Source: Dinochytrium kinnereticum
Taxonomy: Eukaryota; Chytridiomycota; Chytridiomycetes; Chytridiales; Chytridiaceae
Assembly: GCA_027604005.1 (NCBI GenBank)
Contig: JADGJT010000028.1
Coordinates: forward strand, 33,657-97,656
Length of the DNA stretch: 64,000 nucleotides
Direction of reading: 5' to 3'
This document shows positions 62,501 to 64,000 of this stretch, in pieces. Positions within the stretch are counted from its first letter, which is position 1. Each line of letters starts with the position of its first letter. Both the position numbers and the translations under genes were made by a program. The notes beneath the pieces are model-generated. The model was not told the DNA's origin and did no database searches. It was given only the letters and a program-made list of their open reading frames with translations.

Positions 62501-63139
62501 CCCTTATTCCCCTATCCAACAACAAAAAAAAAAAGGGACCGGGAAGAAAAGAAGTAAAGAGAGAAAAAGGAATAGATAGAGAAGATAAGGAAACAAGCAA
62601 ACCCAAGGAAAATAAAGGAAACGAGCAACCGCCACCCCCCCCCTATAAAAACAACCCATTAAACATACCTATAAATATCCCCGCCAAACACAAAACAAAC
62701 TGCCACTCTACCATCCCCAAACTCTTCTCAAGGTTCACCCGCGCATAGTCAATATTGGTCCTGTTCTGCTCCACGCCCACAAACAAACACCCCCCAAAAG
62801 AAACAGAAAAAAGAAAAAGAAGGAGAAAAAAAGGAAGAAGGAAGCGGCACTCGTTAGTCAACCAAACTCAACAAGCCGAAAACGATAAACCCCCACATCA
62901 CTTAAAAAAAACAACAACAACAACGCCCCTCCACCCACCCTCAAAACAACAAACGAGCAAACAAAAAAACAAAAACAACACCCCTCCCCTCCACCCCCCT
63001 TCCCCCCCCAAAAACAAAAAAACAAAACAAAAAACAAACCCACCACCAACGCAACCACGTAGGCCATCACCAAAACCGGTATAATCCTCTGATCAAGCTT
63101 CTTCACAAGCTGCTCCTCCTGCGGATCGTATTCGACCAT
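59594..63139 (-). CDS. MFS transporter, DAL5-like anion:cation symporter family
   Basis: Plasma-membrane permease, probably for a small organic anion or vitamin-like substrate; the substrate is not readable. Exon 1 (ATG at 63139) encodes EEQLVKKLDQRIIPVLVMAY, the family start. Further exons give NRTNIDYARVNLEKSLGM, VLPSTLLLRFLQPARWL, TCTWGFLACCMAGAQNWQGL, VVRIFFGAAQAG and FVPGILLYLSSFYTRDERTVR, the last a clear DAL5-type motif. EGIPAVLLG and FLSPADRLVAASRV precede the central loop, and the second half is the large exon ending at 59594. That half carries an unusually long loop of about 110 residues between helices (from SAVEQILKPSHVV to LIEGGDGG). A cytosolic acidic C-terminus follows. At least five introns, two longer than 250 nt, are inferred from phase and motifs. 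Confidence 0.82.
62443..62468. repeat. (AAC)n microsatellite in a transporter intron
   Basis: About eight tandem aac units on the plus strand inside an intron of the transporter gene. It is part of a wider A/C-only tendency in these introns. Confidence 0.85.
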
Positions 63140-63787
63140 GCTTTCCTCTTCCTCTCTCTTTCAGATTCAAAAAAGCCACGTAGTGAAGACAGGGAGGGTG
63201 CTTTTGCTCGCTCCCTCGCGTAAAATGGGGAGGGGGAGGTGGTTGACTTTTTTTTTTCTTCCTTCTTTCTTCTTTCTTCTTCTTTCTCTTTCGTTCTCCT
63301 TTGTATGGAACGACGTGATGGAGAGTGAATGGGAGGCTGGTTTTTCTTCCCTTCTTTCCTTCGTTTTTGGAGCGAATGTGGTAAAGTTGGGGGGGGATTT
63401 ACAGAGAGAGAGACAAAGGGCGAGTCTCCCATTTTTATTGTATTTATTTATTTATTTATTTTTTGGTATTTTGCTGCTGCTGGCTGCTGTTTTTGGAGCG
63501 TGTTCAAGTTCAGCCCTCGCCTCCTCCTCCTCCTCCTCTGACCCGACCCAAACGCAACACCGTAATTCCATGAAAGATGCTGAATGAATCAAAAGGCGTG
63601 ATCATTCAACGTCCGCGCGAGAAAAAAACTGAACAAGAGGGGTCTGAACAGTCGAAAGAACCAAAAACAAAACCCAAGCACAACGGCCCTTCCTTCTCCC
63701 CCCGCTCCCCCCCCCAACAAAAAAAAGGACAAAACCAGCAACAACAGAAGGTGAATGTATTTTATCTGTGGTTCGCGACCAAGCGGT

Positions 63788-63830
63788 GTATATATATATA
63801 TATATAGATAGAGAGAGAGAGAGATAGAGA
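63788..63830. repeat. (TA)n(GA)n compound microsatellite
   Basis: About nine ta units are followed by about ten ga/gata units. Simple dinucleotide repeat, non-coding. Confidence 0.9.
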
Positions 63831-63981
63831 TGAAGAGCGATGTAAAGAGACATATGAAGAGACAAGGAATCATACCAAATCATGAAAACAACCGTATGCC
63901 ATATAAAGCATCATAGTGAATACAACAACAAGCAAACACCAAAACTCCTTCAACAATCCTTTGACCATGAAACCTCCCCGG

Positions 63982-64000
63982 CCCCCCCCCCCCCCCCCCC
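63982..64000. repeat. C homopolymer at window edge
   Basis: Nineteen consecutive C at the very end. It is most likely a contig-end or sequencing artefact, but could continue beyond the window. Confidence 0.8.

Larger units (their letters stand above)
63140..64000. other. 5' flank of the transporter gene to the window edge
   Basis: No gene is supported. The stretch contains pyrimidine-rich sequence at 63240-63300, the start-proximal promoter of the transporter, and simple repeats near 63790. The frames here are low in complexity. Confidence 0.45.

Noticed and set aside
63982..64000. Poly-C tract as a biological element
   Set aside because: It sits exactly at the window edge and looks like an assembly or sequencing artefact.

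Overview
The window is about 64 kb of nuclear DNA from a fungus. Genes are split by short GT-AG introns, mostly 45-110 nt. The gene set is fungal: PSD1, SYF1, TXNDC9/PLP1-type, MCC beta, a CRZ1-like factor, a DAL5-type transporter, KAR5 and a NACHT-WD40 protein. A cyclic-nucleotide-gated-type K+ channel with a CGYGD filter argues for an early-diverging, probably zoosporic (chytrid- or blastoclad-like) lineage, because Dikarya generally lack such channels. That placement is inference. The right edge is a C homopolymer and may be a contig end.

Layout, left to right. 1-7 kb (- strand): K+ channel cut by the left edge, TXNDC9-like chaperone cofactor, two-finger C2H2 protein. 7-10.2 kb: a long stretch with no convincing gene. 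10.2-14.1 kb (-): PH-domain protein and mitochondrial phosphatidylserine decarboxylase. 14.3-15 kb (+): small multi-spanning membrane protein. 15.2-16.3 kb (-): arrestin-fold protein. 16.5-22.4 kb (+): a large NLR-like receptor with a myristoylation-type N-terminus followed by SAM, TIR, NACHT and WD40 domains. This is the most striking gene here. 22.7-30.2 kb (-): unknown membrane protein and a very long CRZ1-like C2H2 factor. 31-32.7 kb (-): secreted class 3 lipase. 35.3-36.8 kb (-): single-pass surface protein. 37.3-40.7 kb (-): splicing factor SYF1. 40.9-43.9 kb (-): secreted EXORDIUM/PHI-1 domain joined to bulb-lectin-like repeats, with 9, 14 and 24 nt exons. 44.1-46.5 kb (-): MCC beta. 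47-51.9 kb (+): F-BAR/PH/C2/RasGAP protein. 52.3-55.3 kb (-): karyogamy protein KAR5/GEX1. 56.1-58.1 kb (-): membrane coiled-coil protein ending in an eIF2B-epsilon-type W2 domain. 59.6-63.1 kb (-): DAL5-like MFS transporter with strongly strand-biased introns.

The genes do not form one pathway or an obvious cluster. Several share signalling or membrane themes: the ion channel, arrestin, PH protein, RasGAP, NLR and CRZ1-like factor. Four gene pairs are divergent or convergent with short spacers, including the arrestin/NLR pair, whose 5' ends nearly touch. Exons were joined by hand from splice signals, reading frame and family conservation. Internal exons are mostly firm; several first exons (channel, surface protein, SYF1, CRZ1-like, W2 protein) and the KAR5 3' end are provisional. 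No rRNA, tRNA, CRISPR array or transposon was recognised.
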